Shown here piece by piece: positions 12,677-23,316 of a stretch of 64,000 nucleotides of DNA. The notes below the pieces were generated by a model, which made no database searches, had not been told where the DNA came from, and was given only the letters and a program-made list of their open reading frames with translations. Location of the stretch: positions 310,001-374,000 of the forward strand of contig VNWV01000003.1 of the NCBI GenBank assembly GCA_009801085.1. Direction: 5' to 3'. Position 1 is the first letter of the stretch, and each line of letters starts with the position of its first letter. Both the position numbers and the translations under genes were made by a program. The DNA is from Lasiodiplodia sp. COLG20 (taxonomy: Eukaryota; Ascomycota; Dothideomycetes; Botryosphaeriales; Botryosphaeriaceae).

Positions 12677-14346
12677 ATGACAACCAAGTCTTCTATCACC
12701 ACCTTCCCTGTCCCATTCAGCGGGAAGTGGAAAGCCGGCCATTGGCAGGCGCCGGGATATGCCGGCAAAGGGCCTCTGCAACGCCTGGCCCATCTTAACG
12801 ACATGCTGGGCAAGGCCCACGACCACCACATGGCCGAGAAGGCCAACAACCAGTCGGCTCTGGACGAGCTGCACACCGCCATGAACGCGCCGCCGTATGT
12901 TTGCGCAGTCTGGGCGGAGGAACAATTGGCGGCCGCGGCGGCTACTGCTGCTGCTCTGTCCGAGAGCAAGAAGGAGAAGGAGTGTCGGGAGGAGGGCGTC
13001 TCCTCAGTGACTCCAAGACCCTCTGAGAGTTCGAACTGTAAGTCATTGTTCTCAAATTTACGGAAGCCATTGATACCAACACAGGCCGTTTCTTGCAGTA
13101 CGTGAAGCTGCTCGTGTCTTCTCAGAAGGCCCAGCCTCCTCCTGCTCCGGCGGAAGTGGACTTTCTGCCTGAAAACCACATCACCGATACCGCCCGTGCC
13201 ATCACGTCCCTCGCCCACACAAACGAATCCCCTATCATCCACAGGGCTGATGACGCTGCCCCGGTTGCTCTTGTCAACATTCCAAAGGGCTCCACACTAT
13301 ACCATGAGCCTGCTTGGCTCAGTCTGCCTTTGCCTCTCGACCCCACGAACATCCTCGCTCAATACGACGCCCTCTCTGCGGGTGATCAGACACTCTACGA
13401 CTCTCTGGGCCACAACACGAGCACAGACTTCATCAAGAAGAAGTTTCCCAACATCGAGGAAACCCATCCCGCGGTTGTGGATTCAAGCACCAAAGAGCAC
13501 GCTATCATCGCGACCTGGCTCACGCATCAGGACCCTGGCGTGCACCTTCCCAACGCCCCCGGCACCCACAACCAGGACAACGCGAGCATCTATGCGCACC
13601 TCCACAAGCACGTCCGCCCTTCTTGCGCTCCGAACTGCCACCTCGTCCGCGACGAGCGCTATGGCAGCTTGGTCCTCCGTTCCGCCCGCGCCATCCGCCG
13701 CGGCGAGCTGCTCACCTACTCCCTAATCCCCGACTACCCTCTGCTCACGCATGAAGCACGCGCGCGCAAGCTTGAGGACGAAAGAGGTTTCTCGATTTGC
13801 AACTGCAACCTGTGCTGCCAGCTGCCTCCTGCCACTTCTTCACCTGCCGGCTCAACAGGCGCTGCCTCATTCGAGAACAAGAACGAGAAGGGCAAGGACG
13901 CCGCCGGCGCCGGTAGCAACAGCAGCACCAGCACCAACCCCGACGCCATCCCGCACACATCCCGCATCACCATCGAATCCTGCCGCCTCCAGGCTTCGTT
14001 CCACTGGGCCGCCTGGCGCATTCTGCGCCAGCCTTCCTGGTCCACCTCCACGTCCGCCCCGCCAGCCAACAACCACCCCAGCGCACAAACAATTGAGGAG
14101 CTCGCGCTGCAGCTAGACGAGCTGCTCGCAGGCGGCCCCGAGGGCGGCGGTGCTGTTAGCCCTGTCCAGGCCTGGTTCCGCTGCGACGCCTCGTACGCGC
14201 TGCAGGAGGCGGGCGACTATGGCGCCGCCGAGCGCTGGGCGCGGATGGACTTGGAGGCGAATGCGGTGTTGTTGGGGCTGGGGCATGAGGGATGTTTGGT
14301 TTCGCGGATGAGGGTGGAGCAGGCGAGGGAGTTGATGCAGTGTTAG
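12677..14346 (+). CDS. SET-domain protein (SMYD-like)
   Basis: Two exons, 12677-13037 and 13085-14346, joined across a 47-nt intron (GTAAGT donor, ACACAG acceptor); 540 aa. It starts MTTKSSITTF at the first ATG of the frame. The SET region covers about residues 165-340: an N-terminal strand with NIPKGSTLYHE, the NHSCxPN-like motif as RPSCAPNC (about residue 297), a GELLTYSLIPDY segment with the usual Tyr, and a post-SET CNCNLC zinc cluster. Family members methylate lysines of histones or other proteins using S-adenosylmethionine; the substrate here is unknown. After the post-SET cysteines is a Ser/Gly/Ala/Thr-rich insert of about 50 residues, then a helical C-terminal part resembling the TPR-like tail of SMYD proteins. 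It converges with the epimerase gene downstream. Confidence 0.88.
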
Positions 14347-14640
14347 TTCGATGAGCGTGCTGGGGAGCGTGGTGTGAGAGATTGGCTTGCAAGCTGCCTG
14401 GAGGGGAAGAAAGGGTTTCTTAATGATTCCTTAAGGTATCACTTCGGAAGGCACAACCGGTTTGTTTAGAGAGCGTGCTAGCTTACATGAATGTTGAGAC
14501 ATTTGTTTTGAATCGCCGCGGAGAGAGGGTGTAGCGCTCTTCATGGGAGACCCATGGCTTGAATCACCCGTGAATCATTTTATCTGCAAGCCCTACAGTT
14601 ACTTGGATATTCCTTTCGTTTCCCCAACACTTCATTCGTG
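14347..14640. other. Short spacer between convergent genes
   Basis: 294 nt separate the stop of the SET gene (+) from the stop of the SDR gene (-). It must hold both 3' UTRs and polyadenylation sites. No gene seen. Confidence 0.6.
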
Positions 14641-16050
14641 TTATTTGCTTCCCAACGCTTCAACCGCATCCGCCACGTCTTGCTCCAGCACATCCCAGAT
14701 GCTTGGTGCTTTTGGCACCCAGCCAAGTACATCCTTCGCTCTCGTCGCAACACTTCTCGAATTGCTCGCAAACATGTACCGTCCGAGCAGCGGAAGACCG
14801 TACGAGCTCATCATCCCATCCACACGCTCAAGAGGCACCTGCTTCGGCTCTTTCTCCTTGATCAACCCCTTCTCGTACAAAATCCGGCCAACCGCCTGCG
14901 CAAGCTCGAGCTGCGTCGTCTCCTGGGTCGTAGCATGGTAGTATCCCTGCAAAAGCCAGCAATCAGCAATCATCATCGTCCCAGACAAAGGCCAAAACTC
15001 ACCTCCCTCCCCCAAGCCGCCGCACCATCATCACCCCCCTCCACCGCCCTCTCCACCAACTTCAAATACAACCCCATCAGATCCTCCAAATGCACCCACC
15101 CCCTCTTATTCTGCCCCTCGCCGACGAAAAACGCCGCGCCGATCCCATCCCCATCCCCACCACCGCTGCTCTCGCCCTGCAGAATCTCCCTCACGTAAAA
15201 CGGCACGTACGCGCTCGTCTTCCGCGCGACGCCCAGCCCGCGCCCGTAGATGTCCGGCGGCCGCATGATGGCCGTGCGGACGCGCACGGAAGCGCCTCCG
15301 TTCGCCTTCGCTTCTTCCTCCTCCCGCCGCCACGCCTCGTACACGATGCGCTCCGTCTCGCCGTGCAGCGGGTCGATCCAGTCGCTACCGTCGTTTGGCG
15401 CCGGCGGGAGGAAGATGGCCGTGTTGTCGGCGAGCGAGACGTCGGAGTAGACGCGCGGGTTGAGGGTGCCGGGTGGTGGGGCCGAGGGGTCCGTGGAGCG
15501 GTAGTCGGAGAGGATGCCGGTGCCGGAGAGGTGGATGAGGTATTTGGTGATGGTTTTTTGCGGGGTGGGCGGCGTTTGGGGAGCTGGGGCCTAGAGAGGA
15601 TGGCGTTAGTGTTTGTTGCTTTTTTTCTTTTCAGGGAAGAAGAAAGGGAAAGAAAAGGGCATCCGAGAGGGGATGATGAAGAATGCAATTAAGGTGGAGA
15701 AAATCCAACCTTCTTCAGGCCTTGCAGCAGCGCGCGCAACGAGGGCGCGTGGTCAGAGTTGCCGGTGTGTACGACGACGTCGGCGTCGCTGATGGCGGCG
15801 GCTGTGGCGGGCGCATCGAGGCTGTCGTAGTCGCCGCGGACGATGGTGGCGGCGGGGTAGAGGTCGGAGAAGGAGGGAGGGACGGTGCGCAAGAGGACGG
15901 TGTAGGACCAATCTGGGTGCGCCGTGTACAGGGTGTGGAAAACGCTGCCGCCGATGTAGCCCGTGGCGCCAGTCCTGTTCACATGGTGTTTAGTTGCAGG
16001 GTTGCAGAAGTTGTGGAAATGGGCGTGTACAGGAATATTTTCGGGGCCAT
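14641..16050 (-). CDS. NAD(P)-binding epimerase-like protein (extended SDR)
   Basis: Four exons on the complement: 16050-16031, 15974-15710, 15590-15003 and 14946-14641 (392 aa). The phases agree. Exon 1 is only 20 nt (MAPKIFL); its join restores the nucleotide-binding motif TGATGYIGG at residues 8-16, which strongly supports the model. Donors 1 and 2 (GTACAC, GTTGGA) are weak; donor 3 is GTGAGT. Further Rossmann signs are IVRGDYDS and the ADVVVHTGNSDHA segment. An IMRPPDIYGRGLG motif is typical of extended SDRs. The usual catalytic YxxxK is not obvious: the matching area reads ERIVYEAWRREEEEAK. It may therefore be an atypical SDR with a binding or redox role that cannot be specified. Substrate unknown; probably cytosolic, as no signal peptide is seen. 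Confidence 0.88.
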
Positions 16051-16896
16051 TTTTGGTTGGGATTGAGACTAAAGATGTGATGGAATGATGGAAGCTATAA
16101 CCTAGGTCAATTACACTCATATAAGGATTTATTAGAAAACCATTGATGTGGATTATTAATTAGTTCACAAGGAATAGCCGCTTTTCGTCCGGCGTTGATA
16201 ATATGACGTTCTAGCGCACCTACAAAAGGATACTAGAAGCGATGCATGCTGCCACTTTGTCTCGGATTTTTTTCAACGAGCTGGAGGTGTTTACAGTAAC
16301 ACCAAAGGGGTTCCTTTTTTTTATAAAAAAAAAATGAGCAACAGTGATCATCATCGCTACCACTGCACAATCGAAACTCTCATGGCAACGGATGGATTCC
16401 ATAATTGCAAACATAAATCCATTGAATGCCCGGCTCGCACACATGCAAATCTTCAACTTGTTGATCCATTTCCAGCGCCCATTTCTGTAGATAACGTATT
16501 GAACCTGCCACTTACAGTCTCGGCCTGGTGCGCATGTCGGCCCTGCCATACCACCTTCTCCTCGGCGAGAGCTGCTTAAAGATTTATCTCGACGTCGCTT
16601 TCAGCCACCAGCTTATCCCGATGAGGTTGTCGACAAATCTTACTGGGACTTTTTTCTCTACCCGAACAAGATACCCTTGACTGTGGTGTTGGACTGAACA
16701 AGGCTGTGGCGCGCAATGCATGTCAGCTCCTTAGACCCAAGTATACCTACTCGAAGACAGTCGGCGAGACGGACAAGCTGCAGCCTTCTATCACGCCGTG
16801 TCTTTCTAGAGATGTTGGTTTTGGTTGATATACTCTATCAAAAGCGGGAAGTGCGTCGCGCGTAACTTCCTCGCTATAACGCTTCACGTCCCTCCC

Positions 16897-16900
<4 letters not shown>

Positions 16901-16947
<47 letters not shown>
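16901..16947 (+). repeat. (CT)n microsatellite, about 23 copies
   Basis: Uninterrupted CT run on the + strand, inside the first copy of a duplicated C/T-rich upstream segment. Confidence 0.95.
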
Positions 16948-16951
<4 letters not shown>

Positions 16952-17493
16952 TCTCCCTCACTCTTGCCCCCAGCAGAATTTCCGGCGTCTTCAATACTCC
17001 ACCTCTCGGTCTCGCTCCCTCACTTGTGATGGAATCGGCTGAGGGTGCCAGTGGACAACACAATAGCGATGGGTTTGCATCTCAGAAATCAGCATGGCCT
17101 TAGAGTCATGTGGGAATGCGCCTACGAATGTTGCATCATATTCTAGATAGCACGACTGTCTTTCGCATGCTCGATAGTATATATGCAAAGTTGACCCTGC
17201 CGATGCCAGGGACGTGGTTGCAACTCCAGCATCTCCCGATTATCAAAGTCATGTCAAGAGTGCCCACCGTATTTCAACTACCAAGTTCGAGCTCAGCTCA
17301 GAATAGAAGAATCAAGTCGAGTTAGCGAACAGCTCAGCGGATACACAAATAGCGCAAGTATGCCTGGAGAAGGTAGAGATGTTGTTTGTACTCTATCTAA
17401 AATGGAAAGCGCATCGCGCGCAACTTCCTCGCACGCCCAGCTACAACACTCCACCTCTCTCTCGCATCTCTCTCACCCCCCAACTTCTCCGCG

Positions 17494-17655
17494 CAACGCG
17501 CCATCCGCCGCCTTCGACGCGTTGTATTTCAGCCTTCACCGGCGTTATCAACACTCCACATCTCTTTCTGCGCGCAGCGTGCCATCCGCCAGCTTCGACG
17601 CGTTATATCTCAGCTTTTACCAGCGTCCTCAACGTCCCACGTTTCTTCCGCTCGC
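17494..17655 (+). repeat. Imperfect tandem repeat, about 81-bp unit
   Basis: Two adjacent copies share GCCATCCGCC, TTCGACGCGTT and TCAGC followed by a CAACACTCCA-like block. The period of about 81 nt is a multiple of three, so the frame of the downstream zinc-finger gene stays open. Translated, the copies read HPPPSTRCISAFTGVINTP and HPPASTRYISAFTSVLNVP. Confidence 0.8.
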
Positions 17656-17726
17656 TCTTCGGCCCAGCGCTCTACCCGCCATCTTCATTTCTCGAAATAT
17701 CTCTTTCGCTCGCTCACTCGCTCTTG

Positions 17727-18926
17727 ATGAAGACAATTTTTGAAAACAATAAGGCAGGCGGATGGATTTGGACACACAGCGCCCCATCCCCAACGCAAGA
17801 ATGGTATCATGACCCATGTCCGACCTGCTTCAAGGTTTTCCCGAGCGCGCGGGGGGCGAGCCGTCATATCAACCATCATGGTTTTAAACTGAGTTGGGTA
17901 TGCACGTATCCCAACTGTAAAACACAAATATCCAGTCTTCAGGACATGCGAGACCATGTATACAGACACACGAGGACTCGACCATACATCTGCAATGCAT
18001 TGGATTGCACGTTCGATTACTTTCGAAGGAAAGAGTTGAAAGACCACACCATCTATGACCACAAAATTGCAATTGGCAGCTGGGAGCTCACACCGGAGCA
18101 AAGAGAAACAGTGGATGTTGCAAACAAACGAGCCGATGGGTATATAGCGCAGATTCTGCTGCTCGACAATGATGGACTCCGCAAAGCAAAAAATTTCCTG
18201 GACACCACAACGGCGACGTACCACAAAGCAAAGGCTGCATTTGAAGAAGCAACAAGGGCGCTGGCCGGCGCATCGGCGGCATACAGCGCGGCAGCGGCTT
18301 CCAGCCCGGCAGCGAATTCCAGCCCGGCAACGGATTCCAGCCCGGCAGCGGCTTCATGCGACGCCAGTGACGGCCAGGATATGGTTCCACCACAGTTAAC
18401 AACCCAGCCTCTACAAAACCCGCGGCCATCGAAGAGACGGAAGCCCAATGGAGTTTCCCAGAACACGCCACTTACCGCTGCCAGACATCCAGGCGGGCCA
18501 ACCGCCACATCGATGCAGGATGCATCTTTCCTACCGGTCCCCCCCGGGAATGGAACTCTTGCTGCCGGATATCAAGGCAGGCCGATTGCTACGCAAAACC
18601 ACCCATACCCACCAGTCCCCCACGGGAATGGAATTCTCGCTGCCGGATATCCGAGCTGGTCGACCACCACGCAAAACTCGTCATACACAACAGTCCTCCC
18701 TGGGAATGGAACTTCTGCTGTTGGGTACACCGAGAATGCATGGGAATCTGCAGCCTTCCCCACACCTGTATCGAGATATTATAGCGCCAACTACCATTCT
18801 CAAATGCATACAGAACCAATGTACCTACCAATGATACAAGAAGAAACGATCTTTGGACCTGAGAAGAACAAGCCTCCCCAGTACCGTATTCCGTTTCAGA
18901 ATGGGGGGACGGAAGGTAATCGATAA
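17727..18926 (+). CDS. C2H2 zinc-finger protein with tandem-repeat tail
   Basis: Single exon, 399 aa from the ATG at 17727. The frame is open to an earlier start at 17379, which would add 116 residues of repeat-derived sequence. I prefer 17727 because the sequence before it is C/T-rich and promoter-like. Finger 1 has C31, C34, H47 and H51. Two further finger-like units follow: CTYPNCKTQ with paired His in DHVYRH, and CNALDCTFDYF with DHTIYDH. The fingers are preceded by a Trp-rich lead (GGWIWTHS). A helical, Ala-rich segment comes next (about residues 125-215). The rest is low complexity: an 18-bp repeat giving SSPA units, then a 78-bp repeat giving a 26-residue Pro/Gly/Asn unit. Probably a nuclear DNA- or RNA-binding protein. 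I do not recognise the family; it looks lineage-specific, in an AT-richer island. Confidence 0.75.
   Translation: MKTIFENNKAGGWIWTHSAPSPTQEWYHDPCPTCFKVFPSARGASRHINHHGFKLSWVCTYPNCKTQISSLQDMRDHVYRHTRTRPYICNALDCTFDYFRRKELKDHTIYDHKIAIGSWELTPEQRETVDVANKRADGYIAQILLLDNDGLRKAKNFLDTTTATYHKAKAAFEEATRALAGASAAYSAAAASSPAANSSPATDSSPAAASCDASDGQDMVPPQLTTQPLQNPRPSKRRKPNGVSQNTPLTAARHPGGPTATSMQDASFLPVPPGNGTLAAGYQGRPIATQNHPYPPVPHGNGILAAGYPSWSTTTQNSSYTTVLPGNGTSAVGYTENAWESAAFPTPVSRYYSANYHSQMHTEPMYLPMIQEETIFGPEKNKPPQYRIPFQNGGTEGNR
18295..18354 (+). repeat. 18-bp in-frame tandem repeat (SSPAAx units)
   Basis: About three to four copies of a TTCCAGCCCGGCAGCG-like unit inside the zinc-finger CDS, with A/G changes between copies. 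Confidence 0.9.
18537..18770 (+). repeat. 78-bp in-frame tandem repeat, three copies
   Basis: Copies are anchored by GGGAATGGAA at about 18546, 18624 and 18702, giving a 78-nt period. Each encodes a 26-residue unit with the core GNGxxAxGY. Copy 3 is the most diverged. Confidence 0.9.
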
Positions 18927-20311
18927 CCTGATACCGATACAGTGGGGTGGCGTTCTTAAGGGATTACCCACCAATCCCAGAAACACTTTACTTTGCACCG
19001 ATGATGAGTGGACATTCCATTTTCAGCAGCACACATCCCCGTCCGCAACAATTCACTGGAGAATCAGCCATGTGGGGGCTTTTTCGAAAAAGTGCCGGAA
19101 GAGGAGGCACTCAATGTTCAGTTGGCTCAATCTCCTCGCTGCCTATTGCGGGTGAACGGTACTTGGTATGCACGAACCGTCCTCTGGGACTCAAAGCCAT
19201 TAATATCAAGCATCAACCAGCTTATGGGTGCCGTTTGGTACCTGCATACAGACATAGCTCAGCACTGTCCCTTTAAGTCGGTCACAGGATGTGCCGTCAA
19301 GATAGCAAATGAATTTGTTGTCTTCCACATCTACTCAAGCATGCTTTTAGTGCTATTAGTGTACATGGGCCATCCTGGTCGGGTACGACTTACCACTCCT
19401 TGTTGCCCACGTGTCAGGCGATTATGGGATTAATCTTTCATCAGCGCTATAGCTGCCGTAGCTGGGAGTCGTGAATTCCCGAATCTGGGAGCTCCCATAC
19501 ACAAACTCTACCAATTCCACCAAAAATACCGCCAGGAGCTCGCCTTCTCTTCGCACGCTCTTTGCATCGCAGCTCAGGCAGCGGCTCCTCACTCTTCCGC
19601 TCAGCCTCAACGCGTGTATACTCCCACCACCAAGCCACTTACGCCCATAATAACATTTATTAGTTTCCCATATACCTGATACGGGGCAGCCCAAGGCTGG
19701 AGGCGACCAGACTGAGACAGGAGATGACACTCCAGAGACCTCATCATATATGACATGGAAAGCTGATACGAGGTACGCGAAGGAAGAGTTCCACCGAAAT
19801 GAATGTTGCTTCTGTACCTCAGCCTACTCAACCTCAAAGGTACAAGAAAACCATATAGCTGCAGCACACAACAAGCTTTGCAGGTGGATATGTTGTTTCC
19901 CAAATCGTGAATGACATTTTCGCAAGCTTGAGCAAGCTCTAGAGCACGTGTATGGACAAAAACACCTCTCTGTTGCTCTACGGTTTGAAGCGGCATATGA
20001 AAGAGATCCACCACGCCAAAGACTTTTAGTGTGAGATGACGAACAGATTCTATTTTATCATCCATCTACTAAAGCACGCATTCGGCGGTATCGGCGTGTA
20101 TGGTCCGTCGTGCTCTGGGACCACATGAGACTCCAAAGACAAGGCAACACTATTCTATACGGTCTGCTCTTGGACGCTACCCTAGTTCCTAGGTTACAGC
20201 CTACGCGTGCCGCTCAATCCCTATGTTGTTCCGAAAATAGGACAAACATTATACATTTACATCCGGATGGCACAACTACCCACTTATGTTGTTTTTCATA
20301 TATACCGGGAG

Positions 20312-20330
20312 AAAAAAAAAAAAAAAAAAA
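20312..20330 (+). repeat. Poly(A) tract, 19 A
   Basis: Simple run of A in intergenic DNA; no mobile-element coding sequence beside it. Confidence 0.9.
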
Positions 20331-20578
20331 CAGCAGCTGAGGCGTATAGCATGTCCTAAGAGCCCTGACACTCTTCACGCTAGCCTTCCGCCACAATTAC
20401 CCCCGCTGTATCAACCATCAAACTACGCGTATGTACAAGTCTACACCAAATCACCGACCAATCCTTTCACAGTGCAAACCAGCGTCCCCACCTAAGAAAG
20501 ACGCTCTCACCTCAACAACACCCATTTCCGACATCCTCACGCCCAGCTCAGCAGCTCAGTGGATGCGGATTGTGCAAA

Positions 20579-20600
20579 GCAAGCAAGCAAGCAAGCAAGC
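20579..20600 (+). repeat. (GCAA)n microsatellite
   Basis: About five copies of GCAA/AGCA in intergenic sequence. Confidence 0.9.
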
Positions 20601-21322
20601 CAGCACGGGGAAATGCCGGCAACAACGACTGGTGGCTGCGGCCTGGCGGCTGCAGGCGTCCACATCGGGGAAAGCCTCGGGCCGCCCCCCTTCAGCAACA
20701 TCGTACGCCGCATTCACTTGCACACATCATGGGAGGGGGTGCATGCTTCGGGATGACGTGCCCTTTGCACCACGAGCGACAAGACGCGCGTAGCACGCGC
20801 CTGCCGCCCCCGGGGCGAAAGTCTTCTCCAATGGTTTGCGGAAGCGGCGGAACCATCTAACCATTCCGTTAAGCGTTGCCAATTTGTCTGTTCCCCTGTG
20901 GTCCAGCGTAATTGAATGTGTGCACACCACGCAGGCGTGCGCAAGAGGCGTTTTTCCAACGGGTGCGGGGGCGGATAGCGGCAGTACGTTTTCCACGTGT
21001 TGTCAGCGAACCTGTGGCCCGAGCGCTGTCTGACGACTTTGTGCCCTTTTCTTTTCTTTCCCCCCCAACACCACTCCTACTTTTCCTTTCAGAAATTTTA
21101 TCCTTGTCTTCTTGGCCGGTTAGCTGTTCCTGAGAGAGGGAGAAGAAAAAAAAAAACAAGAGAGTTAAAGTCATGAAGTTGAATCATTCATACTGCCTGC
21201 GCATGTAGTAGAAACTTGCGTTCTCCACCCATCTCTTCCTCTCACACCACCAGGGAGTTGAGCACCCACCCACCCACCTACACACACATCCCACACCGAT
21301 CCCTCAACTCTCCCCTCTCCAA

Positions 21323-23316
21323 TTAAGGAATATACCTAAACTCCGGGTGCCTGTACCCGAGATCCGCAATCTCCTGCTCGCTCTTCCCCTCCAGGCGGTG
21401 GTCGCGCCGGCCCTGCGCGCGCTGCCGGTTCTCCCATACGATGTACGCGATGCCGGCGAGCGCGAGGAAGAGGGCCGCCACCTGCGCCGCCAGGTTGATC
21501 GAGTGGCCGATCGGGTAGCGCGGCGCGTCGCTCGGCAGGTACGTCCACGTCGCTACGACTGCACCTAGCGTCCCCACCGACGGGATGTAGCCGCCCGCTA
21601 CAGCTCGCACCGCAGGACCTGCCGCGTCTGGTAGGAGTCACATGTTAGTTGCTTTTTTCATTTTCATTTTGGGTGGATTCGAGATGAAGGGGAGGGGATG
21701 AAGTGCGGGAGAGAGGGTTGAGGCCTGCGGGAAGCAAGAAAGAATAAAAAAAAACGTACTGTTCAACCCCCAGGACAAGAAGGCGGGGCCGCCGGGGAAG
21801 ACGCCGATGGTGACGAAGAAGACGGCCATGTACTTGATATTTGCGCTGACGTCGGCGCGCAGCACGGCGAAGCCGACAATGCCGATGGGCGCGAACAGGG
21901 CGAGCCAGGCGCCGCGCTGCCGCGTGCGGTCCGACGCGAACGCCACGAGGATGGCCACCAGGCAGGCCAGCACGTACGGCGGCACCGTGTGCAGCTGCGC
22001 CTTGGTCGCCGTCCAGCCCAGGTCCGCCAGCAGCGTCGGCATGAACAGCGAGATGCTCTGCACCGTGATGTTGATCAGGAAGAAGCCCAGCGCGCACACG
22101 TTGTTGTTGATGTTGAAGATGGCCCGCTTGATGTGGTGCGCCTCGACCTTCTCGTTGGCGTTGGCCTTGTGGTCTTGACGCAGCCGCTCCGCTGCGATGT
22201 ACCGCTGCCTTTCCGTCAGGAACGTGCACTCCTCTGGCTTGGTTGCCATCAGCCACGGCGAGCCGATGCCGATGAGCAGTGTGATCAGGCCTTCGAAGAA
22301 GAAAATGTTGCGCCAGGTGTGGATTGGCGTGGCTGCAACGCCCCAATGAGGAATACGCCTGCTTCGTTAGTATCAGCGTCCTCTTCGCCCGCTCGGATCT
22401 ACTCACGAGAGACCAGTTGCCAAGAGACCACCGAACGCGCCAGCCATAGAAGCGGCAGAGACGAAGATACCAATGCGGAAGAGAAGCTCCTGGCGGCGGT
22501 AAAAACAGCTCAAGTAAAAAGCGATACCCCTATGCGAAGCCGGCTCTGTTAGCTCTTCTACACCAAAAGATCTTAGGCTAGAGAATAACTCACGGCATAG
22601 TACCGCCCTCGAAAACGCCCAGGAACGCACGCGCAACCATCAACTGTGAGAAGTTATGCACAAATGCCGTGCAAAGCGAGACGAGTCCGAAACCGGCCAC
22701 CAGGAAAGGAACTATCGAAGGATGCAATTAGTGACTCGACAATCTACCGATACGATGCGACGGAGGATATTCGCTTACTCCACCAGCGAGGGCCGACTTT
22801 CTTGAGTACAATATTGCTAGGCACCTCGACGCTGTGTAACGTTAATCTAACGACGCTCAAAGTGGGACAGGCAACATACAGCATGTAAGTGACATAGAAT
22901 ACGGTTAACGACCAGTTGAACTGGTACCCGACGAGCTTTAGATCCTTGGCTAAACCCTGGATGCGTGCGTTGCTGGTCGCGGGTTACTGCTTGCTCGGAA
23001 GTCGCTGAAACGCATGGAGTGCTTACCCGATGTTCGATCTGCTCGGCCGATTAGTGGATGAAATTAACCGTGCGACACATATTGACGAGTAACATGGCAA
23101 GAGTATTGAAAAACAGAAAAGAGTTTGAACGCACCGATCCAGGAAGCAGAGCAGGTATAGAAGCGTAACCAACGGCACCAGATTCCAGTCCATCTTTCGC
23201 CTCACTGCGCGCTCTTCTTCTTCCGTCCATGCCGATTCCGGCGCGTCGCCGGACGACGACCTATCGCTTTGAATGGCATTTTCAGCCTCTGAGAAGTCCG
23301 ACTTTTCCAGCGACAT
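21323..23316 (-). CDS. MFS transporter, Dal5/allantoate permease-like (ACS family)
   Basis: Eight exons on the complement: 23316-23135, 23038-23027 (12 nt), 22972-22880, 22831-22779, 22711-22594, 22529-22407, 22358-21760 and 21627-21323. All phases agree, giving 494 aa. Signs of the anion:cation symporter branch of the major facilitator superfamily: an acidic cytosolic N-terminus (about 40 residues), then TM1 ending LLYLLCFLDRSNIGNARIQGL, a family signature; FLGVFEGGTMPGIAFYLSCFY in TM4-5; a central cytosolic loop (KPEECTFLTERQRYIAAERL); and WGLNNAAGPAVRAV in the C-terminal half. Twelve membrane helices are expected, in the plasma membrane. Relatives carry allantoate, nicotinate, pantothenate or other small organic anions; the substrate cannot be fixed from sequence. 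Exon 2 is needed to complete the DRSNIGNAR signature. Confidence 0.93.

Larger units (their letters stand above)
16051..17726. other. AT-richer intergenic with CT repeat and duplicated segments
   Basis: Lies between the epimerase start and the zinc-finger gene start. 16130-16830 is clearly AT-richer than flanking genes and shows no gene. The right part holds a long CT microsatellite and imperfect copies of a C/T-rich segment (see the repeat entries). The frame of the zinc-finger gene is open back to 17379, so part of this block could be coding. Confidence 0.5.
18927..21322. other. AT-richer intergenic, no convincing gene
   Basis: 2.4 kb between the zinc-finger stop and the transporter stop. 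It has poly(A) at 20312-20330, (GCAA)n at 20579-20600, C-rich CCCA repeats near 21262-21280 and an A-rich run near 21145. An open frame at 19008-19433 (141 aa) has no recognisable domain and I do not call it. Confidence 0.5.

Noticed and set aside
19008..19433. 141-codon frame after the zinc-finger gene
   Set aside because: No domain or homology recognised; composition alone is not enough to call it.
8088..20330. Poly(A) runs as retroposon tails
   Set aside because: No target-site duplications or reverse-transcriptase remnants are visible next to either run.
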